The position numbers were made by a program, and so were the translations under genes. Below are positions 34,643 through 47,872 of a stretch of 64,000 nucleotides of DNA, in pieces. The notes beneath the pieces were generated by a model. That model saw only the letters and a list, made by a program, of their open reading frames with translations. It did no database searches and was not told the origin of the DNA. The DNA is taken from NCBI RefSeq assembly GCF_000959445.1, contig NZ_CP009631.1, positions 2,852,001-2,916,000 on the forward strand, read 5' to 3'. This DNA is from Burkholderia vietnamiensis LMG 10929. GTDB lineage: Bacteria; Pseudomonadota; Gammaproteobacteria; Burkholderiales; Burkholderiaceae. The first letter of the stretch is position 1. Each line of letters starts with the position of its first letter.

Positions 34643-36538
34643 TCAGGCCGGGGAAGCCGGCGCCGGCGCGTTGCCGGTCTTCACCTCGGCGGTCGTGCCG
34701 CCGCCCGACGAGTCGCCGCCGACCGCCGGCGAGCTCTTCGGCGAGCGCGGCGGGCGCCCTTCCATGATGTCGTTGATCTGATCGGCGTCGATCGTTTCCC
34801 ACTCCATCAGCGCGGCCGTCATTGCCTCGACCTTGTCGCGGTTCTCTTCGAGCAGGCGCCGCGCGAGGTTGTACTGCTCGTCGAGCACGCGGCGGATTTC
34901 GCCGTCGACCTTCTGTTGCGTCGCTTCCGAGATCGTGCGCGTGAAGCCGCGCCCGAACGGGCCATTGTCGCTCTCGTCGTCGACGTAGACCATCGGCCCG
35001 AGCGCATCGGTCATCCCGAACCGGGCGACCATCGCGCGCGCCGTCTGCGTCGCCTTGTTGAAGTCGTCCGACGCGCCGGTGCTGATCAGGTTCAGGAACA
35101 GCTCCTCGGCCACGCGGCCACCGAACAGGATCGCCAGACGGTCGAGCAGATAATCCTTCGAGTACGTTTCGTTGTCATGCTCCGGCAGCTGCCACGTGAC
35201 GCCCAGCGCGCGACCGCGCGGGATGATCGTGACCTTGTGCACCGGGTCGGCCTTCGGCAGCAGCTTGGCGATGACCGCATGGCCCGACTCGTGATAAGCC
35301 GTCGCCCGCTTCGCTTCCTCGCGAATGACGGCCGACTTGCGCTCCGGACCCATGAAGATCTTGTCCTTCGCGTCCTCGAAATCCTGCATTTCGACGATCC
35401 GCTTGCCGCGGCGTGCGGCGAACAGCGCCGCTTCGTTGACGAGGTTCGCGAGGTCGGCGCCCGAGAAGCCCGGCGTGCCGCGTGCGATGACGGCTGCGTC
35501 GACGTCGTTGGCGATCGGCACCTTGCGCAGGTGCACGCGCATGATCTGCTCGCGGCCGCGGATGTCCGGCAGCCCGACATAGACCTGACGGTCGAAACGG
35601 CCCGGGCGCAGCAGCGCCTTGTCGAGCACGTCGGAGCGGTTCGTCGCGGCGATCACGATCACGCCCGAGTTCGCCTCGAAGCCGTCCATCTCGACCAGCA
35701 TCTGGTTCAACGTCTGCTCGCGTTCGTCGTTGCCGCCGCCCATGCCGGCGCCGCGATGGCGACCGACCGCGTCGATTTCGTCGATGAACACGATGCACGG
35801 TGCGTGCTTCTTCGCCTGCTCGAACATGTCGCGCACGCGGGCCGCACCCACGCCGACGAACATTTCGACGAAGTCGGAACCCGAGATGCTGAAGAACGGC
35901 ACCTTCGCTTCACCGGCGATTGCGCGGGCGAGCAGCGTCTTGCCGGTACCCGGAGGGCCGACCAGCAGCACGCCGCGCGGAATGCGGCCGCCCAGCTTCT
36001 GGAATTTCTGCGGGTCGCGCAGGAAGTCGACGAGCTCGGACACCTCTTCCTTCGCTTCGTCGCAGCCTGCGACGTCGGAGAAGTTGACCGCGTTGTTGTT
36101 CTCGTCGATCAGCCGCGCGCGCGATTTCCCGAACGAGAATGCGCCGCCTTTGCCGCCTCCCTGCATCTGTCTCATCATGTAGAACCAGAACACGATGATG
36201 AGGATCGTCGGCCCGAGGTAATACAGCGCGGACATCAGCGCATTGGGCTCGTCGTCGGCCTTGCCGCTGACCTGCACGCCGTACTTCATCAGATCGCCGA
36301 CCATCCAGATGTCGCCGGGCGACACGATCTGGTATTTCTGGCCATCAGCCGGAGTGACGGTGAGGTTGCGCCCCTGCACGACGACGTTCTTGACCTTGCC
36401 GTTCTTGGCGTCGTCCATGAACTGCGAATAGGACACACCTTCCTGGACGCGGGGCTTGTCGAACTGCTTGAACACTGTAAACAGCACCAGTGCAATCACC
36501 AGCCACACTGCTGCCTTCGAAAACATATTGTTGTTCAA
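34643..36538 (-). CDS. ftsH: ATP-dependent zinc metalloprotease FtsH
   Basis: The 631-residue membrane protease has two spans (residues ~9-25 and ~104-122) around a small periplasmic domain. The AAA+ ATPase has Walker A GPPGTGKT (194-201), Walker [10 protein letters not shown] and [22 protein letters not shown]. The M41 zinc protease domain has HESGH near residue 418. It degrades membrane and regulatory proteins, including LpxC in many species. The C-terminal tail is Gly/Ser/Pro-rich. It lies downstream of rlmE in the same direction (166-base gap). Confidence 0.98.
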   Translation of the reverse strand: MNNNMFSKAAVWLVIALVLFTVFKQFDKPRVQEGVSYSQFMDDAKNGKVKNVVVQGRNLTVTPADGQKYQIVSPGDIWMVGDLMKYGVQVSGKADDEPNALMSALYYLGPTILIIVFWFYMMRQMQGGGKGGAFSFGKSRARLIDENNNAVNFSDVAGCDEAKEEVSELVDFLRDPQKFQKLGGRIPRGVLLVGPPGTGKTLLARAIAGEAKVPFFSISGSDFVEMFVGVGAARVRDMFEQAKKHAPCIVFIDEIDAVGRHRGAGMGGGNDEREQTLNQMLVEMDGFEANSGVIVIAATNRSDVLDKALLRPGRFDRQVYVGLPDIRGREQIMRVHLRKVPIANDVDAAVIARGTPGFSGADLANLVNEAALFAARRGKRIVEMQDFEDAKDKIFMGPERKSAVIREEAKRATAYHESGHAVIAKLLPKADPVHKVTIIPRGRALGVTWQLPEHDNETYSKDYLLDRLAILFGGRVAEELFLNLISTGASDDFNKATQTARAMVARFGMTDALGPMVYVDDESDNGPFGRGFTRTISEATQQKVDGEIRRVLDEQYNLARRLLEENRDKVEAMTAALMEWETIDADQINDIMEGRPPRSPKSSPAVGGDSSGGGTTAEVKTGNAPAPASPA

Positions 36539-36704
36539 AGCACCACTCCTTCACTCGTAGACGAGCGCCTACATTTTCCTTGCGGCGCTCCTCGGTCATT
36601 CTAATCCAGTCCGACCACCCCTGCCATAAGCATTGACAAACGCCACGATAGCGCTGCGCTTGTCTGGCAAGGGCCGGAGCCCGTTTGCGGCATCCCGCTC
36701 CGCG

Positions 36705-37367
36705 TCACCGCGGATGCTTGAGCTGCCGACCCAAAATGAACGTTTCGGACGATTTGTCGCGAGACGCCTTGGGTTTGCGTGGTGCGACGACCTTAAACTG
36801 CTGTTTGAACTTTTCGACGATCTGGCTGTAGCCGCTGCCGTGGAAACACTTCACGAGCAGCGCGCCCTCCGGCTTCAGGTGATTCTGCGCGAACTCGAGC
36901 GCCAGATCGCAGATGTGCTCGATGCGCGCGGCGTCTGCCGACGCCACTCCGGACAGGTTGGGGGCCATGTCGGAAATAACAAGATCCACCGGCCGACCTT
37001 CGAGCACGCCTTCGAGCTGATGCAGCACGTCGTCCTCGCGGAAGTCGCCCTGCAGGAAGTGCACGTCGGCGATGGGCTCCATCGGCAGGAGGTCGAGCGC
37101 GATGATCGTGCCGTCGATGCCGCCTTCGCGCTGCGCGTCGCGCTGCTTGCCCTGCGCGAGCTTGTTGCGCGCGTACTGGCTCCAGCTGCCGGGCGCGGCG
37201 CCGAGATCGACGATCACCTGACCCGGACGGATCAGCTTGTCCTGCTCGTCGATTTCCTTGAGCTTGTACGCCGCGCGCGCGCGATAGCCCTCCCGCTGCG
37301 CCATTTTGACGTACGGGTCGTTGATGTGATCGTGCAGCCAGTGCTGGTTAAAGCGGTTTTTTGCCAT
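36705..37367 (-). CDS. rlmE: 23S rRNA 2'-O-ribose methyltransferase RlmE (FtsJ)
   Basis: This 220-residue RrmJ-type enzyme methylates U2552 of 23S rRNA. It shows [14 protein letters not shown] with the catalytic Lys, the SAM-binding [28 protein letters not shown] with the catalytic Asp, and [13 protein letters not shown] with the second Lys. It is followed by ftsH, the classic rlmE-ftsH pair, and diverges from yhbY (193-base gap). Confidence 0.96.
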
Positions 37368-37560
37368 TCGAGAGAGTGATTGCTGCTATTTGCTTCGTGA
37401 AGCCGGGCTTTTGGCGGATAATACGCGTCTTATTCGCGCGGCTGCGGCCCCTTTCGGGGCCCAAGCCGCGATTTTACGTGGTTTCGGCGCGCGGCTGACG
37501 CGGTAACTTACCGCGTTCGCATCTGATGCAGCGCGCCCTTATTTAGATTTCGACATTTCC

Positions 37561-38085
37561 ATGCCCGCCCTTTCGCTTTCCCCCGCCGAGCGCTCCGCGC
37601 TGCGCTCCCAGGCCCATGCGCTCAAGCCCGTCGTGCTGATCGGCGCCGAGGGGCTCACCGACGCCGTGCTGAAGGAAATCAAGGTCCACCTTGCCGCCCA
37701 CCAGCTGATCAAGATCCGCGTGTTCGGCGACGAGCGCGACGAGCGCGTCGCGATTTACGACGAGATCTGCGATCGCCTGAACGCGGCGCCGATCCAGCAC
37801 ATCGGCAAGCTGCTGGTGATCTGGAAGCCCGAGGCGCCCGTGGCCGCCCCGTCCCGCCGCCGCGCCGGCGCGCTGCCGAGCGCAGCCGAAGCCGCCGAGG
37901 ATCGCAAAGGCCGTGCGCCGCGCACCGTGAAGGTCGTCAAGGTGTCGCCGAACGCGAGCCCCGTGCGTCGCCCGAAGCCGGTCAAGGTCCTCGTGCGCGG
38001 CAACGAGCGCGTGACCGCGGGCGGCACCGTGAAGCGTGCGAAAAAGCGTCAGGCCAGCACGAAGCGGCCGCACCAGGGCAAGTAA
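37561..38085 (+). CDS. yhbY: YhbY-family RNA-binding protein (CRS1-YhbY domain)
   Basis: Residues 3-97 form the CRS1-YhbY domain (SLSPAERSALRSQAHALKPVV, then the GxxG-like LIGAEGLTDAVLKEI and LIKIRVFGDERDER). It associates with pre-50S ribosomal particles in E. coli. Here the protein is 174 residues, much longer than the ~97-residue enteric form. The extra C-terminal ~75 residues are basic and Pro/Arg/Lys-rich, probably an unstructured RNA-binding tail. It diverges from rlmE, linking two ribosome-assembly genes. Confidence 0.93.
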   Translation: MPALSLSPAERSALRSQAHALKPVVLIGAEGLTDAVLKEIKVHLAAHQLIKIRVFGDERDERVAIYDEICDRLNAAPIQHIGKLLVIWKPEAPVAAPSRRRAGALPSAAEAAEDRKGRAPRTVKVVKVSPNASPVRRPKPVKVLVRGNERVTAGGTVKRAKKRQASTKRPHQGK

Positions 38086-38143
38086 CACCGGCGCGCGGCA
38101 CGGGGTGTCCCGTGTCGTGCCGGCCGTTTGGTCATTTGGTCGC

Positions 38144-38605
38144 TTACGCGTCCCGCGCCGGCAAACGCCAGATCAGCATCAGCCCCAGCACGCTCTCGAC
38201 CAGATAGAACAGGCTCGAGACGCCGTGCAGCATCCCGAAGCGGCTCGCGTACGGCGAGTTCGCGATATCGGTGCCCGCATCCATCGCGGCCACCCGCAGC
38301 GCATTCATGAACGGCTGCAGCGCAAAATAGCCGATCAGCACGCACGCGATCATCGCGGCGACGATCCAGCGCACGCGCCGATAATCGCCGCTGCCGCGCC
38401 GCACCTGCTGGTTCGACAGCGCGAGCAGCAACACGCCGCACACGACACCGAGAATCGCCTCGATACGAAACAGCTGGGCGGCGACCGAACCGGCCGTCAT
38501 CCGCTCCAGCGTCCTGAACAGCACGGGTGCGACCGCATACCCGATCGTCAGCAGGCTGCCGACCCATACGGCCGACAGCAAACGGAACACGCGATGCGGC
38601 ATCAC
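38144..38605 (-). CDS. DUF4149 membrane protein
   Basis: This 153-residue protein has four hydrophobic segments (about residues 8-30, 48-65, 80-98, 122-148) and the DUF4149 pattern of Leu/Val-rich spans with FRLLSAVWVGSLLTIGYAVAPVLF at the start. Function is unknown. It follows greA by 11 bases, so it is translated from the greA message, and is convergent with yhbY. Confidence 0.85.
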   Translation of the reverse strand: MMPHRVFRLLSAVWVGSLLTIGYAVAPVLFRTLERMTAGSVAAQLFRIEAILGVVCGVLLLALSNQQVRRGSGDYRRVRWIVAAMIACVLIGYFALQPFMNALRVAAMDAGTDIANSPYASRFGMLHGVSSLFYLVESVLGLMLIWRLPARDA

Positions 38606-38616
38606 GTTGCCCCGCT

Positions 38617-39093
38617 TCAGATGTAACTGACCGAGATGATCTCGTATTCGCGCACGCCGCCCGGCGCCTGCACGGCCGCGACGTCGCCTTCGCTCTTGCC
38701 GATCAGCGCACGTGCGATCGGCGAGCTGACCGAAATCAGGCCGTGATCGATGTCGGCTTCGTCGTCGCCGACGATCTGGTACTTGACGGTGTCGCCCGAC
38801 TCGAGATCCTCGAGTTCGACGGTCGACGCAAACACCACGCGGCCTTCGGCGTCGAGCACGGTGGGATCGATGACCTGCGCGGCGGACAGCTTCGATTCGA
38901 TTTCCGCGATGCGGCCCTCGATGAAGCCCTGCTTTTCCTTCGCGGCGTCGTATTCGGCGTTTTCGGACAGATCGCCCTGTGCGCGGGCCTCGGCGATCGC
39001 GTTGATCACGGCCGGCCGCTCGACGGACTTGAGGCGCTGCAATTCATCGCGCAGTTGCTCTGCGCCACGCTTTGTCAACGGAATGGTGCTCAT
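38617..39093 (-). CDS. greA: Transcription elongation factor GreA
   Basis: The 158-residue protein has an N-terminal coiled coil (residues 1-75) with the acidic tip [16 protein letters not shown], where Asp and Glu activate RNA-polymerase transcript cleavage. A C-terminal FKBP-like domain (80-156) follows, with [22 protein letters not shown] sequence. It rescues backtracked polymerase. A strong terminator separates it from carB upstream, so it probably has its own promoter; DUF4149 follows at once. Confidence 0.97.
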   Translation of the reverse strand: MSTIPLTKRGAEQLRDELQRLKSVERPAVINAIAEARAQGDLSENAEYDAAKEKQGFIEGRIAEIESKLSAAQVIDPTVLDAEGRVVFASTVELEDLESGDTVKYQIVGDDEADIDHGLISVSSPIARALIGKSEGDVAAVQAPGGVREYEIISVSYI

Positions 39094-39121
39094 AAACGGG
39101 TCAATCGCTAAAAACGGCTAT

Positions 39122-39181
39122 AAAAAAAATCACCGCGATTAAGCGCGTTTCCGGCGAACCGGAAACACCGCTTAACCGCGG
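39122..39181 (-). terminator. Strong terminator after carB
   Basis: A long nested stem (outer CCGCG...CGCGG with an inner GTTTCCGG / CCGGAAAC and CGCTTAA pairs) runs 39133-39181. On the - strand it ends in TTTTTTTT. It lies about 30 bases past the carB stop and isolates the car operon from greA. Confidence 0.92.
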
Positions 39182-39211
39182 CACGTGTTGCTTCGACAGG
39201 TAACTGAACGC

Positions 39212-42466
<3,255 letters not shown>

Positions 42467-42515
42467 GGCTTGTGAATTCAGTAAGTAATCTTTGTCGTGG
42501 GTCGGCGGGCCGCGC

Positions 42516-43187
42516 TCAGCTCATGGTGGCAAGCGCGAGCTTGACCGAGAAACCGATGAACAGGCCGCCCACGCTGCTCGCCGCGCCGGCCGCGAGCTTG
42601 CGGCGACGGCGGAAATGCTCGGCGAGCCGTGCGCCCGCGAAGATCAGCGTGCTCAGGTACAGGAAGCTCGCGCTTTGCGCGATCGCCCCGAGCACGACGA
42701 ACGACAGCGCGGGATGCGGGAATGCCGGGTCGACGAACTGGATGAAGAACGAGATGAAGAACAGGATCGCCTTCGGGTTCAGCAGGCTCACGACCAGCGC
42801 CTTGCGAAACGGCGTGTCGAACGAGCGCTCGCCGGCGGGCGGCTGCGGCGCGTCGGCCGTGTCGGCCGCGCCCGCACGCAGCTTGCGCCACGCGCTGCGC
42901 AGCATCCCGGCGCCGATGTACAGCAGATACGCGGCGCCGCCGTACTTGACGACCGAGAACAGCAGCGGGTTCGCCTTCAGCAGCGACGCGACGCCGGCGG
43001 CCGACAGCACCATCAGGACCGTGTCGCCGACGAACACGCCGCAGGCCGCGCGATAGCCGGCCTTCACGCCGCGCTGCGCGGCGAGCGACAGCACGTACAT
43101 CGAGTTCGGCCCCGGCAGCAGGATGATGAACACCACGCCGAACACGTAGGTCCAGATATCGGTGATGCCGAGTGCGTGGCCGAACAT
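42516..43187 (-). CDS. LysE/RhtB-family amino-acid exporter
   Basis: This 223-residue membrane protein has about six hydrophobic segments and the LysE-family start [40 protein letters not shown], the PGPN motif typical of the family. A charged loop (about residues 120-148) separates the halves. The family exports amino acids (Lys, Thr, homoserine, Leu); which one is unknown. It lies between carA (46-base gap) and carB (49-base gap), all transcribed together, so its level follows carbamoyl-phosphate demand. Confidence 0.9.
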   Translation of the reverse strand: MFGHALGITDIWTYVFGVVFIILLPGPNSMYVLSLAAQRGVKAGYRAACGVFVGDTVLMVLSAAGVASLLKANPLLFSVVKYGGAAYLLYIGAGMLRSAWRKLRAGAADTADAPQPPAGERSFDTPFRKALVVSLLNPKAILFFISFFIQFVDPAFPHPALSFVVLGAIAQSASFLYLSTLIFAGARLAEHFRRRRKLAAGAASSVGGLFIGFSVKLALATMS

Positions 43188-43233
43188 GATGCGACTCTCC
43201 CGTTCTTCGTTTGCTTCGGTTGCTTCTATCGCG

Positions 43234-44379
43234 TCAGGCGCTGCGCTGCTTCGCCGCGTCCATCAGTGCGGTGAAACGGTCGAACAGGTACGCGATGTCG
43301 TGCGGGCCGGGCGACGCTTCCGGGTGGCCCTGGAAGCAGAACGCCGGCTTGTCGGTCAGCTCGAAGCCCTGCAGCGTGCCGTCGAACAGCGACACGTGGG
43401 TCACGCGCGCGTTCGCGGGCAGCGAATCCGCATCGACCGCGAAGCCGTGGTTCTGCGACGTGATCACCACGCGACCGTCGCCGAGATCCTTCACCGGGTG
43501 GTTCGCGCCGTGGTGGCCCGTCTTCATCTTCAGCGTCTTCGCGCCGACCGCGAGGCCCATGATCTGATGGCCGAGGCAGATGCCGAAGGTCGGCACGCCG
43601 CGCTCGATGAATTCCCTGGCCGCCGCGATCGCGTAGTCGCACGGCTCCGGATCGCCGGGGCCGTTCGACAGGAAGATGCCGTCCGGATTCAGCGCGAGTG
43701 CGTCGGCGGCGCTCGCCTGGGCCGGCAGCACCGTCACGTGGCAGCCGCGCTCGGCGAGCATGCGCAGGATGTTGTACTTGACGCCGAAGTCATAGGCGAC
43801 CACGCGGTACTTCGGCGCCTGCTGCATGCCGTAGCCGCTGCCGAGACGCCACTCGGTCTGCTTCCATTCGAACGGCTTGGCGGTCGACACGACCTTCGCG
43901 AGGTCCATGCCGGCCAGGCCGGGGAACGAGCGCGCGAGCTCGACGGCCTTTGCTTCGTCGTCCGAGCCGGCGAGGATGCAGCCGTTCTGCGCGCCCTTGT
44001 CGCGCAGGATGCGCGTCAGCTTGCGCGTATCGATGCCGGCGATCGCGACGACGCCTTCGTCGCGCAGGTAATCGCCGAGCGTGCGCTCCTTGCGGAAGTT
44101 CGAGGCGAGCGTCGGCAGATCGCGGATGATCAGCCCGGCGGCATGGACTTTCGTGGCTTCGACGTCTTCGGCGTTGACGCCGACGTTGCCGATATGCGGG
44201 TAGGTAAGCGTGACGATCTGGCGCGCGTAACTCGGATCAGTCAGGATTTCCTGATAGCCGGTAATCGCGGTGTTGAACACGACTTCACCGATCGTATGGC
44301 CTTCGGCCCCGATCGAATAACCACGAAAGACCGTGCCGTCGGCGAGTGCAAGCAAGGCGGGGGAAAAAGACGGCAACAC
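43234..44379 (-). CDS. carA: Carbamoyl-phosphate synthase small subunit CarA
   Basis: I start at GTG 44379 because AAGGAG ends six bases upstream; an in-frame GTG at 44400 overlaps that site. The 381-residue protein has an N-terminal CarA domain ([19 protein letters not shown]) and a class I glutamine amidotransferase domain. Its Cys lies in [16 protein letters not shown], and the His/Glu pair is in [15 protein letters not shown]. It releases ammonia from glutamine and passes it to CarB. It is first in the carA-lysE-carB operon, behind a strong promoter at 44612-44641. Confidence 0.97.
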   Translation of the reverse strand: MLPSFSPALLALADGTVFRGYSIGAEGHTIGEVVFNTAITGYQEILTDPSYARQIVTLTYPHIGNVGVNAEDVEATKVHAAGLIIRDLPTLASNFRKERTLGDYLRDEGVVAIAGIDTRKLTRILRDKGAQNGCILAGSDDEAKAVELARSFPGLAGMDLAKVVSTAKPFEWKQTEWRLGSGYGMQQAPKYRVVAYDFGVKYNILRMLAERGCHVTVLPAQASAADALALNPDGIFLSNGPGDPEPCDYAIAAAREFIERGVPTFGICLGHQIMGLAVGAKTLKMKTGHHGANHPVKDLGDGRVVITSQNHGFAVDADSLPANARVTHVSLFDGTLQGFELTDKPAFCFQGHPEASPGPHDIAYLFDRFTALMDAAKQRSA

Positions 44380-44611
44380 GGGAGGCTCCTTGGGGAACAC
44401 CCTGCTGCCGACCTGTCTACCCGGCCGCGCGAGCGCCGCGCTGCGTGGACGCGCGTCGGTCGCTGGCTTGACGCCCCTGGGTGGTCGACACGCGAAGCCG
44501 GCGCAGCGCGCACGAGGCTTCGCGGCATCGCCCGACAGGCGGCGTGCGGCGGATGAACGGGGTGAATGAGGTAGGCGCTAGGGTGCGAGGTTGATCAGCA
44601 CAAACTTTCAA

Positions 44612-44641
44612 ATTATAGTCCGAAAATGGCCTAATTTTCAA
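44612..44641 (-). promoter_or_regulatory. Sigma70-type promoter of the carA operon
   Basis: On the - strand TTGAAA (44636-44641) and a perfect TATAAT (44612-44617) are 18 bases apart. Transcription would start near 44605, about 225 bases ahead of the carA start, leaving a long leader where pyrimidine- or arginine-responsive control could act. Confidence 0.8.
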
Positions 44642-44738
44642 TCGGCATGGGCGCCCGATCGTGCGCGCCGCGTGCCGCATCCATCGCCGGCCCGTGGCCT
44701 CCGCTGCTGCGGCCCCGTTTGCGCCGCCGCATCACCCT

Positions 44739-45971
44739 TCAGCGTACTGCCGGATCGGCCCGCTTGCCAGCACTGCGCGCGGGCCATGCGGACCACGCCG
44801 CGCTCGCGAGCTGCAGCGCGAGCAGCACGCCCCACGCCGTCGCATGCGCGCTCGCCGGATAATGGCCGTCGGTTGCCGGCCAGCGCGACAGCACGACACC
44901 GATCCCGATCTGGAACGTAAAGATCAGCACGAAGATGGCGAGCGTGAGCGTCGTATTCGCGCGGCCGATCAGATGCGCGGGGAAATGGGCGGCGAGCACC
45001 GCATAGGTCAGGATGCCGACGCCGCCGAACATCCCGTAGGCGGCCCACAACAGCGCGGGCGGCAGCGGTGCACGCGCGACGATCGCGACCTGCGTCGCCA
45101 CGAACAGCGCCATCCCGACACTGCAGAACGCATGGACCGACACGCCGCGTCGCTCGAGCGCGCGCGCCGCCGCGCCGAAGCCGACACACCCCGCCATCAT
45201 CGCGAAGCCCAGCACCGACACCAGCCGCGCCGCGTGCTGCGCGTCGAATCCCCCGACATCGCGCAGATACGGGCCGACCCACAGCGACTGCATCGCGTAG
45301 AACACGCCCTGCGTGACGATCGAGAACGACGAGATCTTCCAGAACGCGCGACTGGCGAGGATGTGCCACGTGCCCTTGAACTGGCTGACGAGCCCGCCCT
45401 GGTGGCGCGGCTGCGCGGTCTCGGGTGCGCCGCAGCCGATCGCGGCCGCGACGACGAGCGTCAGCGCCGCGAGCCCGCCGCAGATCGCGCGCCAGCTCGT
45501 CAGACCGAGCAGCCAGGTGAGCGGCGAACCCACCGCGACGCCGCCGAGGCCGCCGACGGCCATCACGAGCCCGTTGACGAGCGGCAGCCGGCTGACCGGG
45601 AAATGCTGCGCGAGCGCCTTGAAGGCCGCACCGAGACACACCGACACGCCGACGCCGATCAGCAGCCGGCCGACCATCATCGTACCCAGACCATGCGCTG
45701 TGCCGAACACGGCCGCGCCGGCGGCCGCGAACAGCAACATCCCGGCCGCCACGCGGCGCGGGCCGAAATGGTCGAGCAGCACGCCGGCCGGAACCTGCGC
45801 GCCGGCGAAGCCGAGAAAATAGAGACTGGTGAGCAGCCCGAGATCGGCCGCCGACAGCCCGAGCTCGTGCGTGACGAACGGCGCGAAGCCGAGATTGACG
45901 CCGCGAAACACGTACGACACGAAATAGCCGAGCGCAAACAGCGCGAGCACCCTGATCTGCACCGCCGACAT
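44739..45971 (-). CDS. MFS transporter of unknown substrate
   Basis: I start at ATG 45971 with GAGGAGAGGG upstream; a longer frame upstream is not protein-like. The 410-residue protein has 12 hydrophobic spans, the MFS loop DHFGPRRVAAG between spans 2 and 3, and a span-5 GGLGGVAVGSPLTWLLG stretch. It resembles the ACS/NarK-like anion or sugar-acid group, but the substrate cannot be set. It stands alone, leftward, between the carA promoter and mltD. Confidence 0.85.
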   Translation of the reverse strand: MSAVQIRVLALFALGYFVSYVFRGVNLGFAPFVTHELGLSAADLGLLTSLYFLGFAGAQVPAGVLLDHFGPRRVAAGMLLFAAAGAAVFGTAHGLGTMMVGRLLIGVGVSVCLGAAFKALAQHFPVSRLPLVNGLVMAVGGLGGVAVGSPLTWLLGLTSWRAICGGLAALTLVVAAAIGCGAPETAQPRHQGGLVSQFKGTWHILASRAFWKISSFSIVTQGVFYAMQSLWVGPYLRDVGGFDAQHAARLVSVLGFAMMAGCVGFGAAARALERRGVSVHAFCSVGMALFVATQVAIVARAPLPPALLWAAYGMFGGVGILTYAVLAAHFPAHLIGRANTTLTLAIFVLIFTFQIGIGVVLSRWPATDGHYPASAHATAWGVLLALQLASAAWSAWPARSAGKRADPAVR

Positions 45972-45990
45972 CGCCCTCTCCTCGCAACCG

Positions 45991-46020
45991 GTTGCCGCGG
46001 GTTGCCGCGGGTTGCCGCGC
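45991..46020. repeat. Three tandem copies of a 10-base unit
   Basis: GTTGCCGCGG occurs three times in a row (last copy ends GC) just upstream of the MFS gene start. It is a candidate slippage site that may vary between strains and lies in the 5' leader of that gene. Confidence 0.8.
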
Positions 46021-46149
46021 GAAGCGTTCGCCCGCCGCCGCGCACAAACGAAAACGCCGTCACCTCGGTGACGGCGTCGCTTCGTGTCGGATCGTCGCGC
46101 AATCGCGCCGCCCGACCGGGCCAGCGCGCTGCGCGCGCGGCCGCGTGGG

Positions 46150-47721
46150 TTACTTCTTCTTGCCCTTGTGCGCGGCGGCCTTCGGCGCTGCCTTCGCGGG
46201 CGCCGCCTTCGCCGCATGCGCAGCTGGCTTCGCCGCGGCATGCTTGCCGCCGCGCGACTTGCCGCCCACCGACAGGCTCGCGCGCTCGATGTGCGCACCG
46301 GCCGCCGACGTCGCGATCCGCTCCGGGCCCGGCTCGGCCGGCACCGCGCGGCCGACCGGCACGTGCAGCACCAGCGCCTGACCCGGCATCGCGATGTCGC
46401 GATGCGTGCGGTTCCACGCCTTCAGCTGGCCGACCGACACGCCGTAGCGGCCGGCGAGCGCGGCCATCGACTGCTTGCGGCGCACGCGGATCAGCATCTT
46501 GCGCGTGTCGGGCACGTCGGGTTCCATCGCCAGCACGCCGTTCTCGGCGACGTCGGCGCTGATGTCCTCGTCATCGTCGTCGCCGCGCGGCACGACGATC
46601 GTCGAGCCCGGCTTCAGGCGCATGCCGGCCGGAATCTTGTTGACCGACATCAGCGTATCGGGGTCGACGCCGATCTTCTCGGCGATCGCAGCCGGCCGCG
46701 CGCGTTCGCTGACCGTATAGGTGGTCCACGACGACAGCTGACCGTTGTACGCCTTCAGGCTCTTCTCGAACGCCGCCGCGTTGTCGAACGGCAGCAGGAT
46801 CTGCGGCTCGGTCGCGCCGAGAATGACCGGCTTCGAGAACGACGGGTTCAGCGAGCGAAATTCGTCGAGCGACAGATTGGCGAGCTTGGCGGCCACCGCC
46901 ACGTCGATGTCGCGCGACGTGGTGACGGTCACGAAGTACGGGTGGTTCGGAATGTCCGGCAGCGCCAAACCGAATTGCTGCGGATTGGCGATAATGTTCT
47001 TCACCGCCTGCAGCTTCGGCACGTAGTTGCGCGTCTCGTTCGGCATCCGCAGGTTCTGGTAATCGGTCGGCAGGCCGGCCGCCTGGTTGCGCGCGATCGC
47101 GCGCTGCACGTTGCCCTCGCCCCAGTTGTATGCGGCCAACGCCAGATACCAGTCGCCGAACATGTCGTGCAGGCGCGACAGGTAATCGAGCGCGGCGCTC
47201 GTCGACGCCAGCACGTCGCGGCGCTCGTCCTGCCACATGTTGCGCTTCAGGTTGTACGTGCGGCCCGTGCCCGGCATGAACTGCCACATGCCGGCCGCCT
47301 TCGCGACCGACAGCGCCTGCGGGTTGTAGGCGGATTCGATGAACGGCAGCAGCGCGAGCTCGGTCGGCATGTGGCGCGCCTCAAGTTCCTCGACGATGTG
47401 ATACAGATATTTCTGCGAGCGCTCGGTCATGCGCTGCACGTAATCGGGACGCTGCGTGTACCAGGTCGTCTGCATGTCGACGAGGTCGCTCTGCAGGTCC
47501 GGCATCTGGAAGCCGCGGCGAATGCGCGCCCACAGGTCGGAATCCGCACTGGTCAGATCGCCGACGGACTGCTTGTCGACGTCGACGGTTTCTTTCGCGG
47601 TGGCTGATTTACGGAGGTAATTGGACGCCGCCTGCGAATCGGCGGCGTTGTTGGCGACAGGACCCTGGCTCGCGCATGCGGCGAGCAGCAGGACCACCAT
47701 CGCACTCAATATAAGTCGCAT
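46150..47721 (-). CDS. mltD: Membrane-bound lytic transglycosylase D (MltD)
   Basis: The 523-residue lipoprotein (lipobox LLAAC) has an SLT-type transglycosylase domain (about residues 105-235) with catalytic Glu in ALLPFIESAYNPQALS, then AAGMWQFMPGTGRTYNL and WYLALAAYNWGEGNV. A LysM region follows (about 340-460; one unit reads TYTVSERARPAAIAEKIGV), then a Lys/Ala-rich tail. It cuts peptidoglycan to 1,6-anhydro-MurNAc products. A good promoter lies 38-66 bases upstream. The low-complexity KAAP tail is unusual for the family. Confidence 0.93.
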   Translation of the reverse strand: MRLILSAMVVLLLAACASQGPVANNAADSQAASNYLRKSATAKETVDVDKQSVGDLTSADSDLWARIRRGFQMPDLQSDLVDMQTTWYTQRPDYVQRMTERSQKYLYHIVEELEARHMPTELALLPFIESAYNPQALSVAKAAGMWQFMPGTGRTYNLKRNMWQDERRDVLASTSAALDYLSRLHDMFGDWYLALAAYNWGEGNVQRAIARNQAAGLPTDYQNLRMPNETRNYVPKLQAVKNIIANPQQFGLALPDIPNHPYFVTVTTSRDIDVAVAAKLANLSLDEFRSLNPSFSKPVILGATEPQILLPFDNAAAFEKSLKAYNGQLSSWTTYTVSERARPAAIAEKIGVDPDTLMSVNKIPAGMRLKPGSTIVVPRGDDDDEDISADVAENGVLAMEPDVPDTRKMLIRVRRKQSMAALAGRYGVSVGQLKAWNRTHRDIAMPGQALVLHVPVGRAVPAEPGPERIATSAAGAHIERASLSVGGKSRGGKHAAAKPAAHAAKAAPAKAAPKAAAHKGKKK

Positions 47722-47758
47722 GAAAATCTCGGCTTCCGACGGCTGGAAATTGCAGGCG

Positions 47759-47787
47759 ATACTACGGAAGTGCGTGCTTCACGTCAA
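47759..47787 (-). promoter_or_regulatory. Promoter of mltD
   Basis: On the - strand TTGACG (47782-47787) and TAGTAT (47759-47764) are 17 bases apart, a near-ideal sigma70 arrangement. The ATG is at 47721. Confidence 0.8.
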
Positions 47788-47872
47788 TAAAAACACCGAA
47801 AACTCAGCGAAATCCTACGTTTGGGGCAATTTTTACAGGTAGCGCCTGAGGTACGGAGTCCTCCCGATTGCG

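Noticed and set aside
32239..34767. Rightward frame of over 800 codons across glmM and folP
   Set aside because: It crosses two well-supported genes on the other strand and is Arg/Asp/Ala-rich, as expected of a shadow frame.
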